This document shows, one piece after another, positions 7,818 to 17,583 of a DNA stretch of 64,000 bases. Under the pieces are notes generated by a model, which was not told the origin of the DNA, made no database searches, and saw only the letters and a list, made by a program, of their open reading frames with translations. The DNA is from Moellerella sp963519845 (GTDB taxonomy: Bacteria > Pseudomonadota > Gammaproteobacteria > Enterobacterales > Enterobacteriaceae). Position 1 is the stretch's first letter. Each line of letters starts with the position of its first letter. The translations under genes and the position numbers were made by a program. The stretch is taken from assembly GCA_963519845.1 (NCBI GenBank), contig CAUQNX010000002.1, forward strand, positions 186,001-250,000. Direction: 5' to 3'.

Positions 7818-9062
7818 ATGGAAAACATTTTGTCAGTCTTAGACATTCCAAATACAGCATTTATGCTGCTTTGTACAAGCCTTGTTATGCTAATGACTCC
7901 TGGACTTGCTTTTTTCTATGGTGGATTAGTTTCTCGTAAAAGCGTTATTACCATTATGTCTCAGAGCTTTTTCTCTATGGGATGGGTGGCTATTATTTGG
8001 TTTGCGGTTGGATATTCATTATCCTTTGGTCCATCTATTAATGGGATTGTCGGCGACCCTTTTTATTATGCATTTTTAAATAATATAAATCCTCAAACCA
8101 TGTATACCGGCAATGATGGTGGCTTACCAATACTTGTGCATTTTGGATACCAAATGATGTTTGCGATTATTACACCCGCCTTAATTACAGGGGCTTTCGC
8201 AAATAGAGTTAATTTTCCTGCCTATTTAATCTTTTTAACCTTATGGACATTATTTGTCTATTGCCCATTCGTTCATATGGTTTGGAGCCCAGACGGTATT
8301 TTCGCTAAATGGGGTGTTGTAGACTTTGCGGGCGGTATTGTCGTTCACGCAACAGCGGGTTTTGCTGCTATTGCTTCAGCATTATATGTAGGAAAACGAG
8401 TTGTTCGATCTGATGGAACTCATAATATTCCTTATATTGCACTTGGTGCAGCTCTATTATGGTTTGGTTGGTATGGCTTTAACGCAGGCTCTGAATTACA
8501 AGTCAACACAGTGACCGTTTCTGCATTTATTACTACCGATATCGCCGCAGCATTTGCCGCAGTGACTTGGTATATTATCGAACGATTCCATACAGGTAAG
8601 CCTAAGTTAGTCGGCTTTTTAACGGGAGCAGTGGCCGGTTTAGCCACCATTACACCAGCTTCAGGCTATGTTTCAATTGGCTCTGCCGCCATTATCGGGA
8701 TTGTAGCGAGTATCGTTTGTTACACCAGCGTGTTCTTAGTTAGACGCCATTTAGATGATGCACTGGATGTATTCGGCGTACATGGTATGGGGGGTATTAC
8801 AGGGTCGATTTTAGTCGGTGTATTTTCCTCAACGCTTTGGAATGCAAAAGGTCCTGCGGGATTAATTGAAGGTAACGGAATGCAAATTGTGAAGCAAACT
8901 GTTGCTGTTATCTTCACGAGTGTTTGGTCATTTGTCTTTACGCTTTTAATTCTATGGATAATCAACAAGTTTACGCCTGTTAGAGTTGACCAGAGTGCCG
9001 TTGGTGATAATCTAGATATCGTTGGATTTGATGAAGAGGCATATAGAGAAAAAGCAGATTAG
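7818..9062 (+). CDS. amtB: Ammonium channel (Amt/Rh family)
   Basis: A 414-residue inner-membrane protein with 10-11 hydrophobic helices, conducting ammonium/ammonia. Family landmarks are MTPGLAFFYGGLV near the N-terminus, the first pore His in GGIVVHATAGFAA (about residue 177) and the second in DVFGVHGMGGITGS (about residue 320). There is no cleavable signal peptide like that of E. coli AmtB, and no glnK neighbour, so it is not the standard glnK-amtB operon. Placement just upstream of nickel uptake and urease genes suggests it handles ammonium released by urease, by uptake for nitrogen or equilibration at low pH; direction of use is inference. The start is set by AGGAG eight bases upstream. 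Confidence 0.93.
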   Translation: MENILSVLDIPNTAFMLLCTSLVMLMTPGLAFFYGGLVSRKSVITIMSQSFFSMGWVAIIWFAVGYSLSFGPSINGIVGDPFYYAFLNNINPQTMYTGNDGGLPILVHFGYQMMFAIITPALITGAFANRVNFPAYLIFLTLWTLFVYCPFVHMVWSPDGIFAKWGVVDFAGGIVVHATAGFAAIASALYVGKRVVRSDGTHNIPYIALGAALLWFGWYGFNAGSELQVNTVTVSAFITTDIAAAFAAVTWYIIERFHTGKPKLVGFLTGAVAGLATITPASGYVSIGSAAIIGIVASIVCYTSVFLVRRHLDDALDVFGVHGMGGITGSILVGVFSSTLWNAKGPAGLIEGNGMQIVKQTVAVIFTSVWSFVFTLLILWIINKFTPVRVDQSAVGDNLDIVGFDEEAYREKAD

Positions 9063-9169
9063 TGATAAAATATCTTGTTTCATGCAGTTTATCCTAATCG
9101 GTAAAAGAAATTTTAAATCTACTGCGTTGGGATAACCGCTAAATACAGTTAGTCATTTAGGGTGGATAT

Positions 9170-10759
9170 ATGAAAAAGAAAGTAGCGATAGCAATTCAGG
9201 CAATTTGTTTTATCGGGCTATCGATGAGTGCGAATGCTGCAACTGAAGTACAGAAACAGCAAACATTGCATCTAGCCATTGGCTCAGAGCCAACCGAAGG
9301 ATTTGATCCTATGTTAGGTTGGAGCCACGGTAGCTATTTGCTTTTACATAGTCCATTACTTAAACAAAATGCTGATTTATCATGGCATAGCTACATGCTT
9401 GAAAATTATGAACATTCAAATGATGGAAAAGAGTGGGTTTTAAAATTAAAGGATGGACTTAAATTCTCTGATGGCTCGCCTTTAACAGCAAAAGACGTTG
9501 TTTTTACCTACAACAATGCGGCAGCTAGTGGTGGCAAAGTGGATATGGGAAACTTTGCTAAAGCAGAGGAAATCAACGCTTCAACCGTTAAAATCACTTT
9601 ATCATCTCCTCAAAGCACATTTATCAACGTATTAGGCTCATTAGGAATTGTTTCTGCGGATAAATATGATGCGAAAAAATATGCACATAATCCTATCGGC
9701 GCGGGCCCTTATCGCCTAGTGAATTTCCAACCCGGCCAGCAACTGATTGTAGAAAGAAACCCATTCTATGCGGGACCTAAAAACGATTTCGATAAAATGG
9801 TTTTCGTCTTCCTCAATGAAGATGCTGCTTTTGCTGCTGCTCAAAGTGGTGAGCTAGATATTGTCCGTATTCCCGCGGCCGTAGCAAGCAATGCAAAAGA
9901 TGTAAAAAGCATGAAATTAATCGAACGCCATAGTGTTGAAAACCGAGGTATCTCCTTCCCAATCCCTCCTGCTGGCGAAAAAAATGCATCGGGCGACTTA
10001 ATTGGTAATGATATTACTTCAGATGTGGCGATACGTAAGGCAATTAATTATACCATTGACCGCAAACTGTTAGCTGATTCTGTTTTAGAAGGCTTTGCTA
10101 TTCCAGCTTATACCGGTGTTGAAGGTCTACCTTGGAATAACCCGCAATCCTCATTTAAAGACGGGGATATTGAGAAAGCCAAAAGCATACTTGAAAAAGC
10201 GGGTTGGAAAGTTAATAAAGAGGGTTTAAGAGAAAAAGACGGCAAAGTTGCGAAACTGACACTTTGGTATGCCAGTGGTGACAGCACTCGTCGTGATTTA
10301 GCTCAAGCCGTGAGAGCAAGCTTAAAGCCAATTGGCATTGAAATGGATTTAAAATCAGGCAGCTGGGAAACAGTTGAAAAACACATGCATGCAAACCCAA
10401 CATTATTTGGTTGGGGAAGCCTTGACCCCATGGAGCTAGTGCATAACTACAGCAGCAAGGCGGCAGGCGTTGGCTTCTATAACGCTGGTTATTATAAAAA
10501 CCCAGCGGTTGATAAAGTGATAGAAGAAGCACTTCGTCAGCCAGATCAAGATGCGGCTATTCCATTTTGGCAAAAAGTAGATTGGGATGGCAAAACGGGA
10601 GCCGGTATTCAAGGTGATGCCGCTTGGGCTTGGTTAATGAACGTACAACATATTTATTTATTAAATAACTGTGTTGAATTAGGCAAAGGTGCACCTGAAA
10701 TCCACGGTTCATGGTCAGTATTGAATAATGTGGATGACTGGACTTGGACCTGCAAGTAA
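9170..10759 (+). CDS. nikA: Nickel ABC transporter periplasmic binding protein
   Basis: A 529-residue SBP family 5 protein. It has a Lys-rich signal peptide with a hydrophobic core, cleaved probably after ANA (residue ~24), and landmarks such as EPTEGFDPM, GLKFSDGSPLTAKDVVFTY and PIGAGPYRLV. It captures nickel complexes in the periplasm and passes them to the NikBC channel. Nickel rather than peptide specificity is inferred from the adjacent urease genes and similarity to the Yersinia YntA/NikA group. It starts the transport operon 107 bases after the ammonium channel gene; its stop overlaps the nikB start by one base. Confidence 0.88.
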   Translation: MKKKVAIAIQAICFIGLSMSANAATEVQKQQTLHLAIGSEPTEGFDPMLGWSHGSYLLLHSPLLKQNADLSWHSYMLENYEHSNDGKEWVLKLKDGLKFSDGSPLTAKDVVFTYNNAAASGGKVDMGNFAKAEEINASTVKITLSSPQSTFINVLGSLGIVSADKYDAKKYAHNPIGAGPYRLVNFQPGQQLIVERNPFYAGPKNDFDKMVFVFLNEDAAFAAAQSGELDIVRIPAAVASNAKDVKSMKLIERHSVENRGISFPIPPAGEKNASGDLIGNDITSDVAIRKAINYTIDRKLLADSVLEGFAIPAYTGVEGLPWNNPQSSFKDGDIEKAKSILEKAGWKVNKEGLREKDGKVAKLTLWYASGDSTRRDLAQAVRASLKPIGIEMDLKSGSWETVEKHMHANPTLFGWGSLDPMELVHNYSSKAAGVGFYNAGYYKNPAVDKVIEEALRQPDQDAAIPFWQKVDWDGKTGAGIQGDAAWAWLMNVQHIYLLNNCVELGKGAPEIHGSWSVLNNVDDWTWTCK

Positions 10760-11727
10760 TGCGGACAACTATTGGGCTTTTATTGCGATTTATATGTTTA
10801 CTATTGGTCACGGCACTAGGCACTTTTATTCTCCTGAGCTATTCACCAATAGATCCAATTAAAGCCTATATTGGTAATGATTTAATGCATGTGCCCCCAG
10901 AGCAATATCCATTGATTGCCGCTCGTTGGGGGCTTGACCAACCATTATGGGTACAATTTTGGCGTTGGTTTTCTCAGTTGTTACAGGGTGATATGGGCTA
11001 TTCCATGCTCTATAACACCCCTGTTTCACAGGTGATTTCCGACAGGCTTGCGCCATCCTTAGCCTTGCTATTATCTGCATGGCTATTTTCTGGAATTATC
11101 GGTTTTGGCTTAGGGTTAATTGCTGGGCGTTACTTAAATAGATGGCCAGATAGGATTATTTCAACACTCTCTTATTTATTGGCTTCAATCCCGGTTTTTT
11201 GGGTTGGATTACTGTTATTGTCTCTGTTTGCGGTTTCATTACAGTGGGCACCGATTTGTTGTGCTTGGCCGATAGGGTTAGATGAACAGACATCGACACT
11301 GTCACAAAAAATACATCATCTTGTGCTGCCAGTCATTGCTTTAGGGATGTTGGGTATTGGTAATATTGCGCTACATACTCGCTCAAAAGTAGCTGAAGTG
11401 ATGAACAGCGAGTTTATCCACTATGCGAAAGCACAAGGGGATAAAGGATGGCCAATTATCATCTTTCATGTATTAAAACATGCAATTACGCCAGCAATAT
11501 GTTTACAGTTTGCCTCTGTCGGTGAGCTACTCAGCGGAGCATTATTAGCAGAGAAAGTGTTCGCATATCCCGGTTTAGGACAAGCGACCATAGATGCAGG
11601 CTTACGCGGTGATATTCCACTATTAATGGGAATAGTCATGCTATGTGCAGTGGTGATTTTCTTTAGTAATACTATCTCTGACATGATGCTCAAGAGAGTA
11701 AACAAAGGGGTACTCCGAGAGCCATGA
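10759..11727 (+). CDS. nikB: Nickel ABC transporter permease NikB
   Basis: A 322-residue inner-membrane permease with about six helices. The N-terminal pattern LLVTALGTFILLSYSPIDP is typical of the DppB/NikB family. The EAA-type coupling loop (HYAKAQGDKGWPI, about residue 225) contacts the ATPases. ATG 10759 overlaps the nikA stop (TAATG), so translation is coupled; an upstream TTG in frame lies within nikA. It overlaps nikC by four bases. It forms the membrane channel with NikC. Confidence 0.88.
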   Translation: MRTTIGLLLRFICLLLVTALGTFILLSYSPIDPIKAYIGNDLMHVPPEQYPLIAARWGLDQPLWVQFWRWFSQLLQGDMGYSMLYNTPVSQVISDRLAPSLALLLSAWLFSGIIGFGLGLIAGRYLNRWPDRIISTLSYLLASIPVFWVGLLLLSLFAVSLQWAPICCAWPIGLDEQTSTLSQKIHHLVLPVIALGMLGIGNIALHTRSKVAEVMNSEFIHYAKAQGDKGWPIIIFHVLKHAITPAICLQFASVGELLSGALLAEKVFAYPGLGQATIDAGLRGDIPLLMGIVMLCAVVIFFSNTISDMMLKRVNKGVLREP

Positions 11728-12530
11728 CCTATAACCCAAATAAAGCATTAATTAAGTTAGTTATTTCGTTGCTGTGCTTATTTGCCTTGGGGGCTTATGC
11801 CACATGGCTTTCTCAAACAGATGTTGATATGAACTTACTCGACCGCCGACAAGCACCATCTTGGGGACATTTATTTGGCACTGACAATTTGGGTCGAGAC
11901 CTATGGGATAGAGTATTTCAAGGCATAGCGACTAGCTTACAAATTGGCACTATAGCGGCGTTCTCTAGTGGATTAATCGCATTAGTGATGGCGGGTTTGT
12001 CCTCATTCAGTAAAACGATGGACTATATTATTCGTGGGTGTATTGATTCACTGTTAGCACTGCCCCACTTGTTATTATTGATACTGATTTGCTTCACATT
12101 AGGCGGTGGTATAGCAGGCGTTATTTGGGCCGTTGCATTAACACATTGGCCAAAGCTTACTTTGATTCTTCGTTCCGAGTTACTCAGAGTACAGCAAACA
12201 GATTACATCATGTTATCGAAACGTATTGGAAATAGTGCGCTGTACCGATGTCGATATGACTATTTACCTATGATCCTCTCGCAGTGGTTAGTGGGCACAT
12301 TATTGATGTTCCCTCATGCGATTTTACATAGTGCGGCATTAAGTTTTCTGGGTTTTGGTTTGTCTCCACATGAAGCATCGCTTGGTATTTTGCTTTCCGA
12401 TGCATTGCGTTATCTAAGTACAGGCGCGTGGTGGCTGGCGATGTTTCCGGGCATTGCATTAGTTGGATTAGTGCTGTTATTTGATCAGTTTGCTAAAGCG
12501 GTACAACAATTATGGTTGAGGAGCACTTGA
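11724..12530 (+). CDS. nikC: Nickel ABC transporter permease NikC
   Basis: A 268-residue inner-membrane permease, the partner of NikB. It contains the DppC/NikC hallmark HLFGTDNLGRDLWDRV (about residues 48-63) in the periplasmic segment after the first helix, then five further hydrophobic helices. The EAA loop is weakly conserved, around YIMLSKRIGNSALYRC. Starts and stops overlap its neighbours (ATGA with nikB, TGATG with nikD), so nikABCD is one transcript. Nickel specificity is inferred from context. Confidence 0.87.
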   Translation: MTYNPNKALIKLVISLLCLFALGAYATWLSQTDVDMNLLDRRQAPSWGHLFGTDNLGRDLWDRVFQGIATSLQIGTIAAFSSGLIALVMAGLSSFSKTMDYIIRGCIDSLLALPHLLLLILICFTLGGGIAGVIWAVALTHWPKLTLILRSELLRVQQTDYIMLSKRIGNSALYRCRYDYLPMILSQWLVGTLLMFPHAILHSAALSFLGFGLSPHEASLGILLSDALRYLSTGAWWLAMFPGIALVGLVLLFDQFAKAVQQLWLRST

Positions 12531-13309
12531 TGCTAAGTTTTGATCACTTAACAATTGATGTCGCCAAGTTTCGCTGGCTAGGTAAAAAAAGTTGGTCTCC
12601 ACTTTTACAAGATATTTCATTAGATGTTGCTCCTGGCGAAATGGTCGCATTAGTTGGGGGAAGCGGAGAAGGCAAAAGCTTATTATTGCAAAGTAGCTTA
12701 GGGTTATTACCCGAAAATATGCGTTGCCGTGGCGATATTGTTTTAAATGGAAACCAATTAACAGAAAAGTCGAAACAACAGCATCGAGGCAGTTCATTAT
12801 GCTATATTCCACAAGGAATTAGTGCGTTAAACCCATTAGTTAAAATTGGGCCTCAACTTGAACGAGCAGCGGTACTCAGTGGGCAGCACATCAAAATGCA
12901 TGAAATTGCCTTGCACTTACAGCAATATAACTTGCAAGCAAATTTAGTTCATAGCTATCCGAATAAACTTTCCGGTGGGATGGCAAAACGAGTATTAGCC
13001 TGTAGTGCGACACTCTCCCAAGCGGAATATATTCTTGCCGATGAAATTTCATCTTGGCTGGATGATGAACATGCAATACAACTTCTACAACATATCAAAT
13101 CACTCTGTTTTGACGGTAAAGGCGTTTTATGGGTCACGCATGACCTTGCTATGGCTGTGCGTTTTGCTGATCGTATTGCATTATTACGCAATGGTGTTTT
13201 AGAAGAAGTACTAAGTAGTGAAATATTAAAGCAAGGCGGAGGCGGAAAATGGCTTCGATCTTTATGGAATTCTTTGCCTGAGCATCAATTTATGAAGTGG
13301 ACTCAGTGA
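12530..13309 (+). CDS. nikD: Nickel ABC transporter ATP-binding protein NikD
   Basis: A 259-residue ABC ATPase. Walker A is GGSGEGKS (about residue 43), the signature is LSGGMAKR and Walker B is YILADEIS, with Ile in place of the Pro of the usual ADEPT. The H-loop is in WVTHDLAMA. I start it at ATG 12530, which overlaps the nikC stop and has GAGGAG just upstream; an earlier in-frame ATG at 12512 lies within nikC. In the usual order nikE follows, but here ureA follows after 253 bases and the NikE-like ATPase is found about 9.6 kb further on (22874). Confidence 0.87.
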   Translation: MLSFDHLTIDVAKFRWLGKKSWSPLLQDISLDVAPGEMVALVGGSGEGKSLLLQSSLGLLPENMRCRGDIVLNGNQLTEKSKQQHRGSSLCYIPQGISALNPLVKIGPQLERAAVLSGQHIKMHEIALHLQQYNLQANLVHSYPNKLSGGMAKRVLACSATLSQAEYILADEISSWLDDEHAIQLLQHIKSLCFDGKGVLWVTHDLAMAVRFADRIALLRNGVLEEVLSSEILKQGGGGKWLRSLWNSLPEHQFMKWTQ

Positions 13310-13562
13310 ACCAATATTATTGAATAAATTTAAATGTAGCAAATAAGCAATAAATATTTAACCTTATTTTAATTGTTAAAATTTGATACTTGGACTGGCA
13401 TGAATTTTATCTTTGAGAACAGTAAAAAAACTTTGTTTATTCAACTCGTCGTTATTGGGTATTATTTAAATTTACATTTTACAACTGAAACGAGTTACTA
13501 ATTCATAAAATGGCTATTTATTCGTATTAACAATACTAAGCGTTATCAATTGAGGAGGCGTT

Positions 13563-13865
13563 ATGCAGTTAACCCCAAGAGAAATTGAAAAATTGATGAT
13601 TTATACACTCGCAGATGTGGCTGAAAAACGCCGTGCTCGTGGTGTAAAACTAAATTATCCAGAATCGGTTGCCATTATTTCTGTTACAGCACTTGAAGGT
13701 GCTCGTGATGGCAAAACTGTTGAAGATGTTATGAAAGAAGCCGCTGCTGTATTAACGAAAAAAGATGTTATGGATGGAGTGAGTGATTTAATTCCACACG
13801 TCCAAGTTGAAGCGATTTTTACTGATGGTACTCGCTTAGTCACGGTTCATAATCCGATTAAATAA
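13563..13865 (+). CDS. ureA: Urease subunit gamma
   Basis: A 100-residue structural subunit of the nickel enzyme that hydrolyses urea to ammonia and carbamate. The start MQLTPREIEKLMIY, the LNYPESVAIIS segment and the end VTVHNPIK are typical. It opens the ureABCEFGD cluster with a strong GAGGAGG ribosome binding site. The 253-base upstream region is AT-rich and shows no ureR or other regulator gene, unlike Proteus mirabilis. Confidence 0.97.
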   Translation: MQLTPREIEKLMIYTLADVAEKRRARGVKLNYPESVAIISVTALEGARDGKTVEDVMKEAAAVLTKKDVMDGVSDLIPHVQVEAIFTDGTRLVTVHNPIK

Positions 13866-13884
13866 ATGAAGGATGAGGTGATAC

Positions 13885-14310
13885 ATGAGTAATTCAAAAA
13901 CAGACATTAAAGCCCCAACTCCTTTAGGTGGTGTTATTTTTGCCGATGAGCCAATTGAATTTAATGTTGGCAAACCCGAAACGAAAATTAAAGTCCGTAA
14001 TACGGGTGATCGCCCAATACAAATTGGTTCTCATTTTCATTTTTTTGAAGTTAACCATGCATTAGAGTTCGATCGCGCTGCTGCTTACGGTAAGCGTTTA
14101 AATATCTCCTCAACAACGGCAATTCGTTTTGAGCCCGGTGATGAAATAGAAGTATCGCTTATTCCTTATGGCGGAAAACAGAGCGTATATGGGTTTAATA
14201 ACCTAGTTGACGGTTGGGCGGGTGACAATGTTGCTGCTACTGAACGTCCTGCGAAAGCAATCGCATTAAATAAAGCAATTGCTCTTGGTTTTAAGCACAA
14301 GGAACAGTAA
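13885..14310 (+). CDS. ureB: Urease subunit beta
   Basis: A 141-residue structural subunit, longer than the ~100-residue Klebsiella form because of N- and C-terminal extensions, as in Yersinia and Morganella. The core motifs PLGGVIFADEPIEFN, VRNTGDRPIQIGSHFHFFEVN and IPYGGKQSVYGFNN are clear. It starts 19 bases after ureA with GGATGAGG upstream. It packs against UreA and UreC in the (ABC)3 trimer. Confidence 0.97.
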   Translation: MSNSKTDIKAPTPLGGVIFADEPIEFNVGKPETKIKVRNTGDRPIQIGSHFHFFEVNHALEFDRAAAYGKRLNISSTTAIRFEPGDEIEVSLIPYGGKQSVYGFNNLVDGWAGDNVAATERPAKAIALNKAIALGFKHKEQ

Positions 14311-14372
14311 GCGAGTTAGATATCAGTAATGATAAATAACAAGACACCTTCTTAACGTTAAAGGTAAATAAC

Positions 14373-16091
14373 ATGCCAAAAATTTCCAGACAAGAATATA
14401 ACGGGTTATTTGGACCTACAGTTGGCGATAAAATTCGTTTAGGCGATACCAATTTATATATTGAAATCGAAAAAGATTTACGTGGATATGGTGAAGAGTC
14501 TGTCTACGGTGGTGGTAAATCTTTACGTGATGGAATGGGTGCGAATAACACCTATACAAGTGACAATGGTGTTCTCGATTTAGTCATAACCAATGTCACC
14601 ATCGTAGATGCACGTTTAGGTATTATTAAAGCCGATGTAGGAATTAAAGCCGGTAAAATCGTTGGTGTGGGTAAGAGCGGTAACCCAAATATTCAAGATA
14701 ACATCACCCCAGGCATGGTCGTTGGGGTCGCAACGGATGCAATCTCGGGCGAACATTTAATTCTAACCGCAGCGGGCATTGATACCCATATCCATTTGAT
14801 TTCTCCACAACAAGCTTATGCTGCACTATCAAATGGTGTCACTACCTTCTTTGGTGGGGGTATTGGCCCAACCGACGGCACTAACGGAACAACAGTGACT
14901 GCGGGTCCTTGGAATATGCGTTCCATGTTACGCGCCATTGAAGGTTTACCGATCAACGTGGGTATCTTAGGAAAAGGTAACTCCTATACTCGTGAGCCAC
15001 TTATCGAACAATTGGTGGCGGGTGCTGCGGGTCTGAAAGTCCACGAAGACTGGGGCGCAACGGGAAATGCGATCCGTCATGCACTGCGTATTGCTGATGA
15101 ATTTGATATCCAAATCTCAGTCCATACAGACAGCCTGAATGAAGGCGGTTATGTAGAAGATACCATTGAAGCATTCGAAGGCAGAACCATCCACACCTAC
15201 CATACAGAAGGTGCTGGCGGTGGTCATGCTCCTGATATTATTAAAGTCGTTAGCCAACCTAACGTATTACCTAGCTCAACAAATCCAACCTTACCCTTTG
15301 GAATTAACAGCCAATCAGAGCTATTTGACATGATCATGGTGTGTCATAACTTGAATCCAAATATCCCTTCGGATGTTTCATTTGCGGAAAGTCGTGTTCG
15401 ACCTGAAACCATTGCAGCAGAAAACGTGTTGCATGATATGGGCGCTATCTCGATGTTCTCGAGTGACTCACAAGCGATGGGACGTGTAGGTGAAAACTGG
15501 TTGCGTATTGTTCAAACGGCAAACGCAATGAAAGCTTCACGTGGTAAATTACCTGAAGATGCGCCAGGCAACGATAACTTCCGTGTTCTACGCTATGTTG
15601 CAAAAATCACTATCAACCCAGCAATCGCTCAAGGTATCAGCCACATTTTAGGTTCTATTGAAGTCGGTAAAATGGCCGACCTCGTCTTATGGGATCCTCG
15701 CATGTTCGGTGCTAAACCTAAATTGGTTATCAAAGGTGGCATGATCAACTGGGCAGCAATGGGCGACCCGAATGCTTCCCTGCCTACGCCTCAGCCAGTA
15801 TTCTATCGTCCAATGTTTGGTGCTATGGGTAAAACCGTTAATGACACCTGTGTGACTTTCGTTTCACAAGCCGCACTGGATGACGGCATTAAAGAAAAAG
15901 CAGGTCTAGAGCGCCAAGTTATGGCGGTAAATAACTGCCGAGCAATTGGTAAACGCGATTTAGTTCGTAATGGTGAAACACCAAATATCGAAGTTGATCC
16001 CGAAACCTTTGCTGTAAAAGTTAATGGTGAACATGCAACTTGCCAGCCGATTACTGAAGCGGCAATGAACCAGCGTTATTTCTTTAGCTAA
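14373..16091 (+). CDS. ureC: Urease subunit alpha (catalytic)
   Basis: A 572-residue amidohydrolase with the di-nickel centre. Visible features are the metal-binding HIH in GIDTHIHLISPQ, the carbamylated Lys of GLKVHEDWG, metal-ligand His residues in SVHTDSLNEGGYVEDT and HTYHTEGAGGGHAPD, and the flap MVCHNLNPNI with catalytic Cys-His. The flap reads CHNL rather than the CHHL of Klebsiella, as in the Yersinia/Morganella enzymes described as active at low pH. The Asp in SSDSQAMGR is present. All key residues are intact. A short hairpin follows before ureE. Confidence 0.98.
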   Translation: MPKISRQEYNGLFGPTVGDKIRLGDTNLYIEIEKDLRGYGEESVYGGGKSLRDGMGANNTYTSDNGVLDLVITNVTIVDARLGIIKADVGIKAGKIVGVGKSGNPNIQDNITPGMVVGVATDAISGEHLILTAAGIDTHIHLISPQQAYAALSNGVTTFFGGGIGPTDGTNGTTVTAGPWNMRSMLRAIEGLPINVGILGKGNSYTREPLIEQLVAGAAGLKVHEDWGATGNAIRHALRIADEFDIQISVHTDSLNEGGYVEDTIEAFEGRTIHTYHTEGAGGGHAPDIIKVVSQPNVLPSSTNPTLPFGINSQSELFDMIMVCHNLNPNIPSDVSFAESRVRPETIAAENVLHDMGAISMFSSDSQAMGRVGENWLRIVQTANAMKASRGKLPEDAPGNDNFRVLRYVAKITINPAIAQGISHILGSIEVGKMADLVLWDPRMFGAKPKLVIKGGMINWAAMGDPNASLPTPQPVFYRPMFGAMGKTVNDTCVTFVSQAALDDGIKEKAGLERQVMAVNNCRAIGKRDLVRNGETPNIEVDPETFAVKVNGEHATCQPITEAAMNQRYFFS

Positions 16092-16111
16092 TCAGCACAT
16101 GTTTAGATTAT

Positions 16112-16132
16112 CTGCCTGTCGGTGACGGGCAG
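16112..16132 (+). promoter_or_regulatory. Hairpin between ureC and ureE
   Basis: CTGCCTGTC and GACGGGCAG form a 9-base stem with a GGT loop and no following U-tract. It may protect the upstream structural-gene mRNA or mark a processing point between structural and accessory genes; this role is inference. Confidence 0.4.
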
Positions 16133-16154
16133 AATTAACATAAAAGGTAACATT

Positions 16155-16841
16155 ATGATCCTTATTGAACATATTCTTGGCAATGTTAGAAAAGACCCAG
16201 TGTGGCAAGAGCGTCAAAAAAATGCACAAGTTGATACTTTGATCCTTGATCAAAGAGAAGCACAAAAAAGCCGTTGCCGCAAAAACACCGAAAAAGGCCA
16301 AGATCTCGGTATCGCGCTAGATAGAAAAGTATTGTTATCTGACGGTGACGTTCTTCTATTTGATGAAGCCACCAATACCATGACAATAGCTCAAATCTCT
16401 TTACGTGATGTCATGATGGTCAATCTATCCCACCTAAAAAGCTTAAGTACAGAAGAACATATCCGTATTAGCTTTGAATTAGGCCATGCTTTAGGAAACC
16501 AGCATTGGAAAGCGGTCTTAAAGGGCGACATTGTTTACGCACCATTAACGGTGAGTGAAAAAGTGATGGCATCTGTTATGCGCACGCATGGCTTTAGCGA
16601 AGAAACCTTTACCTTTGTGAAGGGCGAAACCATTTTACCTCAATTGAGCCACTCTGAAGCGCGCCTATTATTTGGTGGCGCAGAGGATGCTGACACCCAT
16701 GTTCATGTGGAATTAGGGCTTATTCATCAGCATAACCATGGTCATGCGCACGGTCACGATCACAGCCATGATCATGCGCACGATCACGATCACAGTCATG
16801 ACCATCATAATGAAAGTGGGCACACTCACACACACAAATAG
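16155..16841 (+). CDS. ureE: Urease nickel metallochaperone UreE
   Basis: A 228-residue cytoplasmic nickel chaperone that delivers Ni to the UreFGD-urease complex. The N-terminal domain includes LILDQREAQKSRCR and LLSDGDVLLFD. The C-terminal ~40 residues are a dense His/Asp run (repeated HGHDHSHDH units), like the nickel-binding tails of Klebsiella and Proteus UreE. I start at ATG 16155, preceded by AAAGGTAA; an upstream in-frame start at 16122 would fall in the intergenic hairpin. Confidence 0.95.
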   Translation: MILIEHILGNVRKDPVWQERQKNAQVDTLILDQREAQKSRCRKNTEKGQDLGIALDRKVLLSDGDVLLFDEATNTMTIAQISLRDVMMVNLSHLKSLSTEEHIRISFELGHALGNQHWKAVLKGDIVYAPLTVSEKVMASVMRTHGFSEETFTFVKGETILPQLSHSEARLLFGGAEDADTHVHVELGLIHQHNHGHAHGHDHSHDHAHDHDHSHDHHNESGHTHTHK

Positions 16842-16870
16842 TTATTGTGTATATGAGTAAGGAAAGTGAT

Positions 16871-17557
16871 ATGGAAGCATCTGACCTAATTAGAATTATG
16901 CAGTTTGGTGATTCAGCACTGCCAATTGGTGCATTTACATTTTCAAATGGGGTTGAATCCGCCATTCAAAAAGGTGTTGTCCACGACAAAGAGACACTGA
17001 AGACCTTTGTTCATACATCATTGAAGGTCGCAGCGCATTCAGATTGCATTGCCATTGTAGCTGCACATCGTGCCGTTCTTGCTCAAGATAGCGATGCATT
17101 AGCTAAGATTGACCGTGCAGTATACAACCGTAAACTGAATGAAGAATCGCGCATAATGACAACCCGAATGGGGAAAAAACTCGCTGAAATCTCAGTTCGT
17201 ATTTTTGATAATCCACAAGTTAATGAGTGGCTCGCGCAAATTAAGGCCAATGAGGTTCCGGGAACCCAGCCGGTGACGCAAGCCATTGTCATGGCGGTAC
17301 AAGGGATAACCGAAAGGGATGTTGTCGTGATGCACCAATATGGTATTGCCACAACAATTTTAAGTGCTGCGATGCGATTAATGCGAATAACACATTATGA
17401 AACGCAGCATATTCTTTTCGAATTAAATGAAGAAATTAAGATTTTTTGTGACGTTGCAGAATCTGGTGATATAGAGCAAATGACCTCATATGTACCTGTT
17501 ATTGATGTATTAGCTGCTGTACACACTAAATCGTTTGTCCGTTTATTTATGAACTGA
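16871..17557 (+). CDS. ureF: Urease accessory protein UreF
   Basis: A 228-residue helical accessory protein that binds UreD and UreG and gates UreG GTPase activity during nickel insertion. The opening LIRIMQFGDSALPIGAFTFS is the UreF hallmark. ATG 16871 is chosen because AAGGA sits eight bases upstream; in-frame GTG 16847 and ATG 16853 are alternatives that add eight or six residues. It lies between ureE and ureG in the expected order. Confidence 0.94.
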   Translation: MEASDLIRIMQFGDSALPIGAFTFSNGVESAIQKGVVHDKETLKTFVHTSLKVAAHSDCIAIVAAHRAVLAQDSDALAKIDRAVYNRKLNEESRIMTTRMGKKLAEISVRIFDNPQVNEWLAQIKANEVPGTQPVTQAIVMAVQGITERDVVVMHQYGIATTILSAAMRLMRITHYETQHILFELNEEIKIFCDVAESGDIEQMTSYVPVIDVLAAVHTKSFVRLFMN

Positions 17558-17583
17558 TGAACAACTCAAAATTTTAAGGATAA

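Noticed and set aside
12512..12530. Upstream ATG for nikD
   Set aside because: It lies inside nikC; ATG 12530 has the TGATG coupling and a GAGGAG site.
16720..16830. Short tandem repeats of CATGAxCA type as a possible CRISPR or VNTR
   Set aside because: They encode the His-rich nickel-binding tail of UreE; the period is coding (His-Asp) and there are no spacers.
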